Part shown: piece by piece, positions 46,141-57,610 of the stretch
Numbering within the stretch: the first letter of the stretch is position 1
How the letters are laid out: each line of letters begins with the position of its first letter
NCBI GenBank assembly: GCA_021521415.1
Contig: JAIQDT010005808.1
Location: 1 to 64,000, forward strand
DNA: 64,000 nt
Origin: Bidens hawaiensis
Taxonomy: Eukaryota > Streptophyta > Magnoliopsida > Asterales > Asteraceae
Direction: 5' to 3'
Position numbers and translations under genes: made by a program
The notes under the pieces: generated by a model
Told to the model about the DNA's origin: nothing
What the model saw: the letters and a program-made list of their open reading frames with translations, nothing else
Databases searched by the model: none

Positions 46141-47956
46141 TTATGATGCTACAATTAGAAATAAAAGAGCCGTAAGTATTGATCATTGAGTTCTAAGAAA
46201 ATATAAAAGATTATATAATATACAAGCTAATCAAAATAAACAAAGTAAGAAATAGAAATAGAAATAAAAATAAAAACTTAAATAAAAACAAAATAAAAAT
46301 TAAAATTAAAATTAAAATTAAAATTAAAATATAAAACAAAAGATTTGAACAAACTTTTTTGAAGATGGCAAGAATATTCCAAGTGCAAAGTACTCTAATC
46401 GAATAGCCTTAAGCACTATTTTAGTTGATAGGATAAGTTTGAAAATTTTACAAGTAAACAACTCTAATCGAATGGTGAAAATTGTTTAAGTTCAAAACTG
46501 GCAAGTATTTACTTATCTAATCGAATTTTGAAATTGATCTTATCTAATAATAAGCTAATCGAATCGAATGAGAATTCGATTAGAATATTTTTTAAGAAGA
46601 TTATATTAGGATCAGAGTTGTTAGAATATCCTTTTAAGTAAACACTAATATAATAGAATGGCTATTCGATAAGATTGGTTTGAAATTTATTAGATTAGAA
46701 CTATAAGGTTATGAATTTTGATAAGTGTTATCTAATCGAATCAAATTCCATTCGATTGCTTTGTCCTTGGGATACTTTGAGACCTAAGTCCAATCTAATC
46801 GAATAGAATTCGATTGCTTTGTCCTTTGAGAAATTCTGAGATATAAGTTCAATCTAATCGAATAGAATTCGATTACTTTGTCCTTTGAGAAATTCTCAGA
46901 TCTAAGTTCAATCTAATCAAATAAAAGTCGATTACTTTTTCCTTTGAGAATATAGATAACACAACCAATTATAATCGAACCCTATTCAATTAGAAAGGTT
47001 TATACCATTCGATTAGAATGGTTTAGACCTATTTTAATCTAGTAGAGTGCAGATTCGATTACAATCCAAAACACATCCCAAGAACATATATTTCATCTTT
47101 TTCTTTCTTTCCGGGTTTGAATAACCCCGTCTTAGGTTTCCGGGAATTTCAATCCCATCTTCAAACAAGCTTTCTGGGTCAATTTCAACCCAAAAGGTCC
47201 GATAAACCTATAAATCTAAAAACTATACAAGCTTGAAGGAAAACTCAATTAAATCATAACCTATATTCCCTGTAACTGCGATAATACTATTATAACATCA
47301 AATAAAACCAATAATAACATATTATGATCCTTTTGGATAGGAACTGTTCAAGTAACACGAACAAGAACAAGATGAAGATTATTATGAGTTAAGTTATACC
47401 ACTGGAGGAGGATTCATCGTTGATGATTATCAAGCTTGATTGAGGACATATTAGCAGTTTGTTTTGTTGGAACTAGGGTTTGTGGGATGAAGGCAGTGTA
47501 AAGGAAAAGGGAGAGAGAGAGAGAGAGAGATTTTGAGAGTGTTTGGTTGTTTTGAAAGTGAATGAAATGAAAGATATGTTGGTTGGTCTTATTTATAGGG
47601 TCAACCTATCTTGCGATAAGGTCAAAACATCTCGAGTTCTAAATGATTTTGCACTCTCAACCCCGAACTCTGAAAATATTTACAAATTCAAACCCGTAAA
47701 ATATTTACCCACCGAATCCGAAAACTTTAAATATATACAAGATATATTTTTGTTGGTTTAACACTTAGCAACATTTGCATAAAGACCTAGTTTAAAAACC
47801 ATAATTCTTTCAAGAACAAAAGGTAAAACCATTTTAAAAATGAAAGGTAAAATAATACATAAAAAATAAAGTTAAAAATAAAATGAGAATTAAAATAAAA
47901 TTAAAATTAAATATATATTAATTATAAAGTTGCTGTTACTCACAGAATTCTACTGT
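46141..47956. repeat. Non-coding AT-rich region with several repeat arrays
   Basis: No gene. It contains an (AAAATT)n run (about 46288-46332), 59-bp imperfect tandem units with ATTCGAT palindromes (46733-46950), CCGGGTTT...AACCC-like inverted repeats (47108-47200), a (GA)n run (47509-47531) and a minus-strand TATA box (CCTATAAATAAG, about 47587-47598). The last features suggest an LTR promoter on the minus strand, but no LTR ends are identified. Confidence 0.45.
46733..46950. repeat. 59-bp tandem repeat, about 3.5 units
   Basis: Units begin AATCTAATCGAATAGAATTC at 46792, 46851 and 46910, with a diverged copy before. Each contains ATTCGATT and TTGTCCTTTGAG. Confidence 0.8.
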
Positions 47957-48343
47957 GCTACCTCGACATATTTTGAAACGTATTGTACAACTGCTTACAG
48001 CTTCTCATGTTGGCACTATGTCATTAGTCCTTTTGGGCGGTGGTGGTTTACTTCATACCACTTCACCTTCTTTCTGGTTCTTCTTTCCACTAATCTTTGA
48101 TTCCTACCGTTTGTTTCCCACCGATCTCCGATATCACTGCCGATTGTTACCGGGTTCTATTTACGAACCCTAGGCAACAATCGTGTGTTGATTGTAGTGC
48201 TTTGGTGCGGGAAGTGATGGTTGTTAAACCTAGGTTTTTTACGCCGATTGCCGACACTGTCATGGCTGTCGCCGAGTTCGATTAACAAAAAACTGAGAGC
48301 CACCATGGCTACATTATTGAAGGTAGACAAGGCTGTGATGACT
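47957..48343 (+). mobile_element. Left part of Helitron-like DNA, before the nested insertions
   Basis: Unique-looking sequence continuous in content with 56452-59362. An ATG at 48304 starts a 40-codon frame (MATLLKVDKAVM...) broken at 48343 by the LTR element; it continues in frame from 56452 to TAA once insertions are disregarded. The 5' end of the Helitron is not located. Gene capture is possible, but no source gene is recognised. Confidence 0.4.
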
Positions 48344-49557
48344 GATGGTCGGTGTAAATTATGTACTTATTTGTATTATTTTATTTGTTTTAGTTAGTTT
48401 AGTATGCGAACAATGGTACTTCATACGTGTTTATATGTTGCAGGTCATTGAATGATAAATATGCTAAATTGGGACTAGTATGAGCATGGGATGAAGTCTT
48501 GGGATGATCGGAGAGTAAACGGAAGCTAATCAATGTGGAGAATTGAGCCTCAGCATGTTATAAAAGTGTTGGATTGGAAACAAGACAAAAATATGGAATT
48601 TTAGGTCTCAACGTAAGTTACTATGGTCCTGGCGTAACTTACTCCAGGACCTGACACAAAGGGCGTAAGCAAATTATAAAACAGTGGTGTTTGGCGTAGG
48701 AAAACAAGGCCCGGCGTAACTTACGCCGGGTGTTAATATATGACGCGAACTTACGAGTTTTTGAGGGTATAAAAAGCAATAATAAACCCTAACTCGTGAA
48801 GAACTTCTCTTGGCCGTTTTGGAACATCTTGGGACGATTTTGGGTGCTAAGAAACATCAACAAACATCATTCGATCGACGCCTAACGGATTCCAATCATC
48901 AATTGAAGATCTAATGGCTACCATGAGAGGCTAATCCTCTTCGAATCATATCCGGGATGTAAAGTTTGTATTACTCTCAGTTTTCTCATGTGACTAAGAA
49001 CTTTTATGTATAATTGTTTATGGTTAATCTATGATTATTGATGTTTGGTATTTATGTGTGTTCAACCGGTTTAGGTTTACGTTGATCTGAACGATTAGTT
49101 ACCAGTTGCTACAATAATTGATTATTGGGTTGTTTGATTAGGTTGAATACGACAAAGCATATAATTGCCCTTAACTGAGTCACACTGGCAGGGACTGTTT
49201 GATAACCAGTGCCGTGTGTAAAGCGATTATTGTTGCCTAAGGTTTTGTCTAGTTGATCAGTCTGTAGTTAATCGTTAATGATTAATCTGTTAGGTTGCAT
49301 GATATTACTGTTAGTTACATACTTGAAGTCCCGGGTGTGATTTGCTTTTGTTAATTGCTTGAATTCGTGAATTTGCTTAATCATTACTTAAACCAACTTA
49401 CTTGCTTGTGTGATCAGCACTAAAACCTGCTACTTCATAATATTAGAAATCTGTTACACGATTACATTGACCACATACTCCTGGTGGATACGATACTTTA
49501 TTTAACCTATCTACTTAGGTTATTTAGGTTTTTGCATGACTCAAACGACGGTCATCA
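48344..49557 (+). repeat. 5' LTR (1214 bp) of the Tat/Athila-type element
   Basis: TGATGGTCGG...GACGGTCATCA, matched over its full length by 52900-54136 with scattered substitutions. A TATA box (TATAAAAA) lies at 48778-48785. About 50 bases upstream (48710-48730) is a perfect palindrome with 10-bp arms CCCGGCGTAA/TTACGCCGGG around one base. Other GTAAGTTAC/GTAACTTAC pairs lie at 48612-48650. Confidence 0.92.
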
Positions 49558-49560
49558 AAA

Positions 49561-49578
49561 TGGCGCTGTTGCCGGGGA
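49561..49578 (+). other. Primer binding site, tRNA-Asp type
   Basis: TGGCGCTGTTGCCGGGGA lies three bases after the LTR. It differs at one position from TGGCGCCGTTGCCGGGGA, the complement of the tRNA-Asp 3' end used by the Tat/Athila group. Confidence 0.85.
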
Positions 49579-49782
49579 GTTAGTGCGCTTAGTGTTTTTC
49601 GTGTTATTTGATTTCTTTGTTTATTTTAGTTTAGTAATTTTTAATTTTATTTTTCTATTTTACGCAGGGTGTGTTGTTTGTGCAAGTAATAGGTTTTTAC
49701 ACACCCGCCACTTGGGCAGACAGTCACCGCTTATGGGTCACAACCAAACCCCATCCCGAAACCCGAGCACACAACTGTCACT

Positions 49783-50781
49783 ATGAGCAATTATGGTGAT
49801 TTTTGTTATTGTGAAGGCCCGTATCATTATCGGGATTGTCCAGTAATTGTACAAAATTGGCAAGAGCGTTGCCATGGGCGAAGATATATGACGACATGCT
49901 ATGAAGATAAAGATATTTTGTCATATTATTCACACTCTGAACAACACACATCATCAAATTATGATGAAGATTATCAATCAGACATGGATGACCAATATGA
50001 TCAAGAGCCGTATTGTGCCAATTGCGAACAGGAGATGCCCTATTCCTCAAGTTCCCAAGACACGGTGGAATCCAAACTTGACAAATTGATAAATATTATG
50101 GTTGAGCATAACAAGGAATTAGAACAACAAAGGAAATCTCTCGAGGCTAAGTGGACCAATCAAATTAATGAAGAGATTATACACACTGAACCAGAATGGG
50201 ATGAGGATGATTATGAATATTTTCATGAAGAATATGATTATGAATATTCTCATGAAGTAGATGATTATGAATATCCTCAGTCGGTTGATGAAGACCAACA
50301 AAATATTCTGCACTCTAAGCTCGATACCATCATGAACACGTTAATGGAACATAAGAGACAAATGATGGAAGAAGAAAAGGAATATGAGCTAAGACATGAA
50401 AGAATTTTGGTATCGCTCAATCCGAATATTGAGGACAATACTAAAATCAAACGAGACCAAGAAGAGTTGGCTAGTGGAACTGTGTTTGATGGTGATGAAG
50501 AGAATGCGGTTGTTGATCTTCCAAAGCACGAAAGTGAAAGTGGGATTCAAGTAAAAGATACAACTCCTTCAGAGTATGAAGAGCCCAAGGTAGCCAATGT
50601 GAATCCTATGCCTTCTCCAGTACTAATTATTCAAAACAACAAGTGTGAGGATGAAGGCTTGGTAAAGAATGAAAAGAAAGTAAGCTTGCAAGATATTGGG
50701 CAAATAATTAAGAAGCGGCTTCACAATAATCATTCAAGTAGCATGCCAATCACTGTAAGTGGTTATGGACTTGGCATGTAA
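49783..50781 (+). CDS. 332-residue acidic coiled-coil protein, gag C-terminal relic
   Basis: An intact frame with a degenerate zinc knuckle at the start (CYCEGPYHYRDCP), a second Cys motif (CANCEQ), Asp/Glu/Tyr repeats (DDYEYFHEEYDYEYSHE) and two helical heptad segments (SKLDKLINIMVEHNKELEQQ and SKLDTIMNTLMEHKRQMME). This resembles the region after the knuckle in Athila gag, with capsid, protease, polymerase and integrase lost. It is the only long frame in the element. An open frame of 999 bases suggests recent activity or selection. An ATG at 49734 starts a short upstream frame. Confidence 0.65.
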   Translation: MSNYGDFCYCEGPYHYRDCPVIVQNWQERCHGRRYMTTCYEDKDILSYYSHSEQHTSSNYDEDYQSDMDDQYDQEPYCANCEQEMPYSSSSQDTVESKLDKLINIMVEHNKELEQQRKSLEAKWTNQINEEIIHTEPEWDEDDYEYFHEEYDYEYSHEVDDYEYPQSVDEDQQNILHSKLDTIMNTLMEHKRQMMEEEKEYELRHERILVSLNPNIEDNTKIKRDQEELASGTVFDGDEENAVVDLPKHESESGIQVKDTTPSEYEEPKVANVNPMPSPVLIIQNNKCEDEGLVKNEKKVSLQDIGQIIKKRLHNNHSSSMPITVSGYGLGM

Positions 50782-52899
50782 GCTACCAAGCGCATATTGG
50801 AAACTCGGTGGGTAAGTGTGCACTTCGACCACCGTGAGAAATTCAGGTATTGTCGAGCTGTAGACATCAATTCAGCGCTAACCGGGAGGCAACCCGGGGT
50901 TTGTAAGTATCTTTCAAATTTGTTTTTATTTGAGTTATTATCTGCTGTATTTTGATTTATTGTATATTGTTTTGTATTTGGAACTTTGTGGGTGTAGTTC
51001 ACTATAAACCCTCACGAGACCCCACTTGTCCTCCCAGGCTACCAAGGGGTTTAAAGGGCTTTTTGCATATGCTAAATGCAATCGTGATTCCTACGAAAGT
51101 GAGTTAGGTCTTTTAACATTTTTAACTAATTTAACAGAATTTCTTATGAAACGGCTTAATTTGGCTCGGTAATTGTTTTAATAAACATAACATACAAATC
51201 ATTTTCATAACTCTTAAAAGACTTATGTCTTACACTTGTGAGAAGCTTGCTTCTACACGTCTCAAGATTTTGCAGGTTAGATTGTCAGTTTGGTAATTGG
51301 ATGAGACGAGAGTATATGAGTGTTTATGAGAGTTCACGAGCCGACTGGTCCTTCTCCAGTCACGTTGATATCAGGCGATTTCAGTTTCATAATTTAATTT
51401 TGTTTTTATTACTTTAAACGTTAAAAGTGTAATTGTATAATTGTTAGTAGAACCGCCACACATGAGCCCCGAAATTTTAAAATTGATTAATAGTCAAAAA
51501 GTCAATTTCAACCCCGTCCCTCAAATGTTCATTAATCATTTTATCTATTTTACCTTTAAGGACAATGTTAAGTATTCTTACATTGAGGACAATGTAAACC
51601 TCAAGTGTGGGGATGGGGGAAATTTGAAAAATTTTAGCCCGATAGTACCTCGAAGAGTGTTCAGAAACCAAAGTTGTTAACTGTTAATTATTGCCATTAA
51701 TGCCAAGTCATAGGTTTCTGGTCATGGTTGGGTTTTCAGCTTCTCATTAGTCTTACTCACAAATGTTTTTATAACGAGAAGTTGAAAATGGGGTCGTTTA
51801 GGCGGGGATAACGAGTCATGGGGACAGGTACACATGTTTATTTCGTCAACCCTATTCCTCCGGTACATGTGTGAGTTGACCCAAATATATATAATAAACA
51901 TATAATATATAGTACACACATGTCATTTGAGCGATTTCACTGATGTTCATGGATTACGGGATCGTAGTTGGCAAAATGCAAAAATGATAGAGGCAATTAG
52001 GTTAAGCCTCGTCTGGATGAGCGTGAGTGTGGGTACTGGGGGGTTGGGGCCTCATACATTATACATATGAGGATGGCTAATGTGAGGGGCGGGGGGTTGG
52101 GTCCTTTAGAAAACATTTCTTGGACTTATTTTTCGTTTGTTTAACCCCGACATTATGTTACGAGACGATCCGGCTTACTAGGCTTATTTGTATTTGTTCT
52201 TGTTTGTGTATCTATATTTATTCCATTATTAAGCATCACGTTATTATGCTTAAAAAAATTGAAAAAAAAGCCAAAAAGATGTTTGTTATTATTCAGTAAC
52301 GCAATTAGTAGTTCGTTTATGGTAAAAAAAAAGAAAAAAAAGAAGATGAAATCAGTATGTTGTTAGTTTGCTTGGTTAGATGTATATAATCAGTCAGTTA
52401 GTTGTATAGTAGTTTCGTTTATTTAGATGTTTTGTAATAAGCCGGGTCGGATCGTTTGAGCTACTTAAATATTTCCCTTTTATACCCTTACACCTGGCCC
52501 CGTTACAACCCTTTTAAAGACCTCTTGATTTGCATTTGTGCCAAAGCAGCTTGATGGATTAATATGTACTTATGAGTGATACTGAGAGCAGAGTGATACT
52601 AGCACATCTATTGCTAGTCCATATATTAAAACGAGAGGAGAGATGTTATATTACGAGGGGTATGAGCATGTGTGCCATAACCGGAAACAAAGTACACCTG
52701 TCTGGACGGCTCTATTGTTTTATTATAGCATTTAACCGTATTTGTGAGATGTCAAATCTAAAAACAGTGTCAGTCTGGGAAATTGGGTATGACCTTAAAC
52801 CTTACTAGTATTAATAGTGATAATTTACATACCTATGATGGAGGTTGATGTTTGCTTTAGAGTTTGCTTGAGGGCAAGCAAAAGATAAGTGTGGGGATG
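50782..52899 (+). repeat. 3' internal region of the Tat/Athila-type element
   Basis: No gene. Landmarks: AGCGCTAACCGGGAGGCAAC (50876-), a GTAAGT donor-like site after it (50903), TTGAGGACAATG and AAGTGTGGGGATGG (51582-51616), and a polypurine tract AAGTGTGGGGATG (52887-52899) abutting the 3' LTR. These repeat the layout at 13489-14993. Confidence 0.7.
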
Positions 52900-54136
52900 T
52901 GATGGTCGGGTGTAAATCATGTACTTATTTGTATTATTTTATATGTTTTAGTTAGTTTAGTATGCGAACAATGGTACTTCATACGTGTTTATATGTTGCA
53001 GGTGATTGAATGATAAATATGCTAAATTGGGACTTGTATGAGCATGGGATGAAGTCTTGGGATGATCGGAGAGTAAACGGAAGCTAATCAATGTGGAGAA
53101 TTGAGCCTCAGCATGTTATACAAGCGTTGGATTGGAAACAAGACGAAAATATGGAATTTTAGGTCTCAACGTAAGTTACTATGGTCCTGGCGTAACTTAC
53201 TCCAGGACCTGGCACAAAGGGCGTAAGCAAATTATAAAACAATGGTGTTTGGCGTAGGAAAACAAGACCCGGCGTAACTTACGCCGGGTAGGGAGTAACT
53301 TACGCCGGGTGTTAATATATGACGCGAACTTACAAGTTTTTGAGGGTATAAAAAGCAATATTAAACCCTAACTCGTGAAGAACTTCTCTTGGCCGTTTTG
53401 GAACATCTTGGGACGATTTTGGGTGCTAAGAAACATCAACAAACATCATTCGATCGAAGCCTAACGGATTCCAATCATCAATTGAAGATCTAATGGCTAC
53501 CATGAGAGGCTAATCCTCTTCGAATCATATCCGGGATGTAAAGTTTGTATTACTTTCAGTTTTCTCATGTGACTAAGAACTTTTATGTATAATTGTTTAT
53601 GGTTCATCTATGATTATTGATGTTTGGTATTTCTGTGTGTTCAACCGGTTTAGGTTTACGTTGATCTGAACGATTAGTTACTAGTTGCTATAATTATTGA
53701 TCATTGGGTTGTTTGATTAGGTTGAATACGACAAAACATATAATTGCCCTTAACTGAGTCACACTGGCAGGGACTGTTTGATAACCAGTGCCGTGTGTAA
53801 AGCGATTATTGTTGCCTAAGGTTTTGTCTAGTTGATCAGTCTGTAGTTAACCGTTAATGATTAATGTGTTAGGTTGCATGATATTACTGTTAGTTACATA
53901 CTTGAAGTCCCGGGTGTGATTTTCTTTTGTTAATTTCTTGAATTCGTGAATTTGCTTAATCATTACTTAAACCAACTTACTTGCTTGTGTGATCAGTGCT
54001 AAAACCTGCTACTTCATAATATTAGAAATCTGTTACACGATTACATTGACCACATACTCCTGATGGACACGATACCTTATTTAACCTATCTACTTAGGTT
54101 ATTTAGGTTTTTGCATGACTCAAACGACGGTCATCA
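52900..54136 (+). repeat. 3' LTR (1237 bp) of the Tat/Athila-type element
   Basis: Matches 48344-49557, with an extra 21 bases (53289-53309, TAGGGAGTAACTTACGCCGG) that duplicate one arm of the palindrome 53268-53288, plus scattered point differences. The TATA box is at about 53347. Confidence 0.92.
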
Positions 54137-54577
54137 ATGATGTAAGGCCCCGTTACTGGTAGCCCTACTTTCGTGTTGGATTTACTCATAAACGCAGTTC
54201 TAATATCAGAGTTAATTAAAACATTCGCGGAATATAAAAGCTTTCATAAAACATTTCATAACAAAACACATCTTGTCTTAAAACAACATCTTGTCTTTCA
54301 AAATAAACAAAACGTTAAACTTAAACGTCTTGAGTCTTCCGATGCCAGCCTCTTATTCAGTGCCACGTGTCTCCTCAAGCGAGCTGCCTCATCCTACTCA
54401 CCTGCGTGCATACTAAAAGTCAGCTACGCTGAGTGAGTTCTAGTTAATCATACATTATACAATACACACAAACTTATATTCTTTCATTCATACTTTCATA
54501 CTTTCATACTTTCATACTTTCTTTTGTATTAACCTTCTTTCATATCTTACGTTATAAAGAGCATTACGCCCTACATT

Positions 54578-54860
54578 CCTCGAGTATTATTAGGGCGCGG
54601 TACCCTCCTTCCTCGAGTATTATTAGGGCTCGGTACCCTCATTCCTCGAGTATTATTAGGGCTCGGTACCCTCCTTCCTCGAGTATTATTAGGGCTCGGT
54701 ACCCTCTTTCCTCGAGTATTATTAGGGCTCGGTACCCTCTTTCCTCGAATATTAGTAGGGTTCGGTTCCCTAGTTCTCGAATATTAGTAGGGTTCGATTC
54801 CCTCTTCGTTACCATACAACCATACATCATACCTCGAGTATTATTAGGGCCCGGTACCTT
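54578..54860. repeat. 33-bp minisatellite, about 8 units
   Basis: CCTCGAGTATTATTAGGGCT followed by CGGTACCCTC recurs with period 33 (54578, 54611, 54644, 54677, 54710, 54743) and in more diverged form to 54860. Confidence 0.9.
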
Positions 54861-55383
54861 CTTCGTAACCATACAACCATACAACCATCCTTTCCTTCTT
54901 TTATTAACTTTATCACATTCATACACATAAGCATACATATCATACTTACCTTATACATAGCGTTACAACCTAACAGTACGTGAAATATCCGAAGATCGTT
55001 CACGTACCATCAAGCAATCATTCATGCATTTCACATTATTCACGTAAGGCATACACTTATCTCTTAGGATAAGCGTATTAACAAACATATTGAGTATGCA
55101 CACAGCCCCGAAAACATAACACATAAATGGGGCTAGAAACTCACCTGAATCTTGTTACGCTCTCCGTTAATCGTTATTCCCTTCTTGAGCTGTGCACGGC
55201 TAACTGTATAATATTTACATGTATCAATTAACTACTACTACTCATATCATCTTTCTAGTCTTAGCTACTACCCACAACGAACGGGGGTCCGGGGGCAGCG
55301 CCCCTGGCAGCGGGATTCTAGGGGCGGCAGCCCCTAGCAGGGTCCAAGGGGCAGAGCCCCTGGCTGGGGTCGAGCTGCTAACT

Positions 55384-55735
55384 CCAGCGAACTTATCATT
55401 AAGCGAACTTAACAATAAGCGAACTTAACATTAAGCGAACTTACTGTAGGTGAACTTAGTGTTAAGCGAACTTAACATTAAGCGAACTTACTGTAAGCGA
55501 AGTTAGTGTTAAGCGAACTTAACATTAAGCGAAGTTAAGCATTGAGCGAACTTATCACCAGGCGAAGTTAAGGCTCGGTGAACTTAGCTTTATGCGAAGT
55601 TATCATGGGCGAACTTATCACCAGGCGAAGTTACAGTTAGGCGAACTTGGCTTTAGGCGAACTTGCTTGCAGGCGAAGTTAAGCTTGCAGGCTTCGCTTG
55701 CAGGCGAAGTTAAGATTTGCAGGCAAAGTTATTCA
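55384..55735. repeat. 16-bp minisatellite, about 21 units
   Basis: Units of the form (A/G)GCGAA(C/G)TTAxxxTTA follow one another with GCGAACTT and GCGAAGTT variants interspersed, becoming more diverged toward the right end. Confidence 0.85.
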
Positions 55736-56451
55736 GTTCAGCTACGGGTTTGGTTTTTATCAAGCATTTTGGCGATTTTAATACCCTTGTTATGGTTCGA
55801 CATCACCCACTAACGTTCCCTAACCGTTTTCGTTCGTATATATATCCCGTATATACTATAAAGCTTGGACCTTTAAGCTTAAGGACGTTCAATACAAGAT
55901 ATACGGTTTATCTTAAACGAACCGTACATGTTTATGGGTTTATTAGGTTCGTCCTAGCATCAAGTTCGCTACTTTACGCTTCGTTTAGATCCGATCTATT
56001 ATCGTTTCAAGTTTCAAGGGTAAACGTTCAATAAAACGTGAACTTTAAAGGTCAAGAACATACCTTTTGTGCTCGTTCGATCTTGGTTAGCTTGTTTGGG
56101 AACTCTAGATCTCGTGTAATAAAGATCTAATACCAACTAACGTTTAATCTCTCTCGGATCTTGCTCGTTTCTCTCTCTCGGCCGCCGGCCGTATGTGGTG
56201 GTGTATGTGTGTGTTTTGAATGTATAGAGAATAAGATGGAAATGAATGATGGTTTAAGGTTTAAGGGTTCTTTAAGGACGTATTTATACCCCTTAAGGCT
56301 CATGGACCTAAGGCCCATTACCCTTAATCCATCTTAATTAAATCCAAGTCCATGATCTTTTCCATATTAGACGTTAGTTAATATAATTAAACGCACGGCA
56401 ATTTAACGCAACTTTCTTTATTTATTAGAATATTTAGGATGTTACAAATGA

Positions 56452-57310
56452 CTGATTTCAGGATCGTTACATGGCGTGGCAGAATTGGCGGATGGAAAGT
56501 GTGTGGTTCTCCACTTGCAACCGCTGTTGCAGCCATTGTGGTCTAACAGAAAGATCTGAGCCTTTTCATTTTTTCTTTCTCAATCATAATTCGTAGATGT
56601 TACTTAATGATCTCCAGCAATTGCAAAAGATAGTCTATAGACTGTTTCAGGTAATTATATATATATTAATTATAAAGTTGTTGTTACTCACAGAATTCTA
56701 CTGTATATATTAACTTTCGTGTTGCTTATCATTTTTCCAGTTGCTTTATATGTAGAGTTTTGTTTCTAAAGGTTCTTATGTTTGTACATGTTACCCACAC
56801 TAATGATTTGAATGATTCTCAGTTACCAACGTTACTTCTCTTCTACAGGTAATATTTTAATCAATTTATTGATTTGGTTGTGATAGAACTTTTAGTTTTC
56901 TTTATTGATTTCGTGGTTGATGGTTTTGTTTTCACCTGTATGAAGCTATCAGATGGTGAACAATGGGTCGACTAACAACTCATAGCGGCTTGGGTAAAAT
57001 TGGGTCTTTTTACAAAAGTTTAAAATAAGGTTCAACTCAAAACGGGTATGTTTTTTTGTAACTGAGGTGATGCTTTGCTAATTTGTAACTGCATGTTTTT
57101 TTGTAACAGGAACGACGGCTTTTGGTTGTAGTGAATTGAGTAACAAAGTTACAAAGTTGATCTCTGTAGCTATTACTTTATTGTTCATCTTTTTATTTGT
57201 TATAAAATGAAAGTGTAACACCAATGAATTGATGCATTATACAGAGAAAGTTGATACTTTTGATTAGAAATCAACACTTTGAGTCAGCAACTTATGATTG
57301 GAAATCAACA
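56452..57310 (+). mobile_element. Helitron-like DNA right of the nested insertions
   Basis: Continues the short frame broken at 48343 and ends it at a TAA before 56550. A spliced-exon-like stretch (MLLNDLQQLQKIVYRLFQ, then CAG|GTAATT near 56650) may derive from a captured gene that I cannot name. From 56659 to 56704 it repeats 46 bases also found at 47911-47956. Confidence 0.4.
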
Positions 57311-57318
57311 CTTTGAGT

Positions 57319-57602
57319 TAGGGATGAGATCGGGACCGTACCGGTATCGATGAGTCCCGGTCCTGAAAATTGCTAATTCTTGGTGCCGGTACCGAAATAT
57401 TCGATTCGATACCGGTACCGGTACGGGACCGGGATTGAAGGCACAAATTCGGGAAATACCAGTCCCGTCTCGTACCGGTACCGAAACTTTAAACTTTGGT
57501 ACCGATTCAGTACCGACGGTACCAAATCGGTGCCGATTTCGATACCGGTAGCGGTTCGTTACCGGTACCAACCGGTACCAGTACCGATTTTGCTCATCAC
57601 TA
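57319..57602. mobile_element. hAT-type MITE made of GGTACC/ACCGGT repeats
   Basis: Ends TAGGGATGAGATCGG and CCGATTTTGCTCATCACTA form an imperfect inverted repeat. Flanks are CTTTGAGT (57311-57318) and CTTTGAGG (57603-57610), an 8-bp target duplication with one difference. The 284-bp interior is nearly all TACCGGTA-type palindromic words. No coding capacity. Confidence 0.8.
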
Positions 57603-57610
57603 CTTTGAGG

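Larger units (their letters stand above)
54141..56446 (-). mobile_element. Solo LTR (2.3 kb) with two internal minisatellites
   Basis: TGTAAGGCCCC...GGATGTTACA with TGTAA/TTACA ends; target duplication AATGA on both sides. A minus-strand TATA box (GGTATAAATA, 56290-56281) gives orientation. GC-rich stems such as GGGGGCAGCGCCCCTGG occur three times at 55285-55370. There are no internal genes; the minus-strand frame 54938-54639 simply translates the 33-bp repeat. Confidence 0.9.
48339..56456 (+). mobile_element. Nested pair: complete LTR element with a solo LTR at its right junction
   Basis: The LTR element 48344-54136 has left flank ATGAC (48339-48343). On the right, ATGA (54137-54140) is followed by the solo LTR 54141-56446 and then AATGAC (56447-56452). 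The second insertion duplicated AATGA (54136-54140 and 56447-56451), so the ATGAC target copy of the first element is regained after the solo LTR. The order of events is therefore fixed by sequence. Confidence 0.9.

Noticed and set aside
41638..47956. Complete Copia element with two LTRs
   Set aside because: Only one LTR could be delimited. The right side has LTR-like promoter features but no sequence match to 41638-42045.
54136..54141. Imperfect target duplication (ATGAC versus ATGAT) for the 48344-54136 element
   Set aside because: The apparent mismatch is caused by the solo LTR inserted after ATGA; the true ATGAC lies at 56448-56452.
54639..54938. 99-residue minus-strand frame with ALIILEE repeats
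   Set aside because: It is the 33-bp minisatellite read in one frame inside an LTR.
55384..55735. CRISPR-like array of short repeats
   Set aside because: Units are contiguous 16-mers without spacers, inside a plant LTR; this is a minisatellite.
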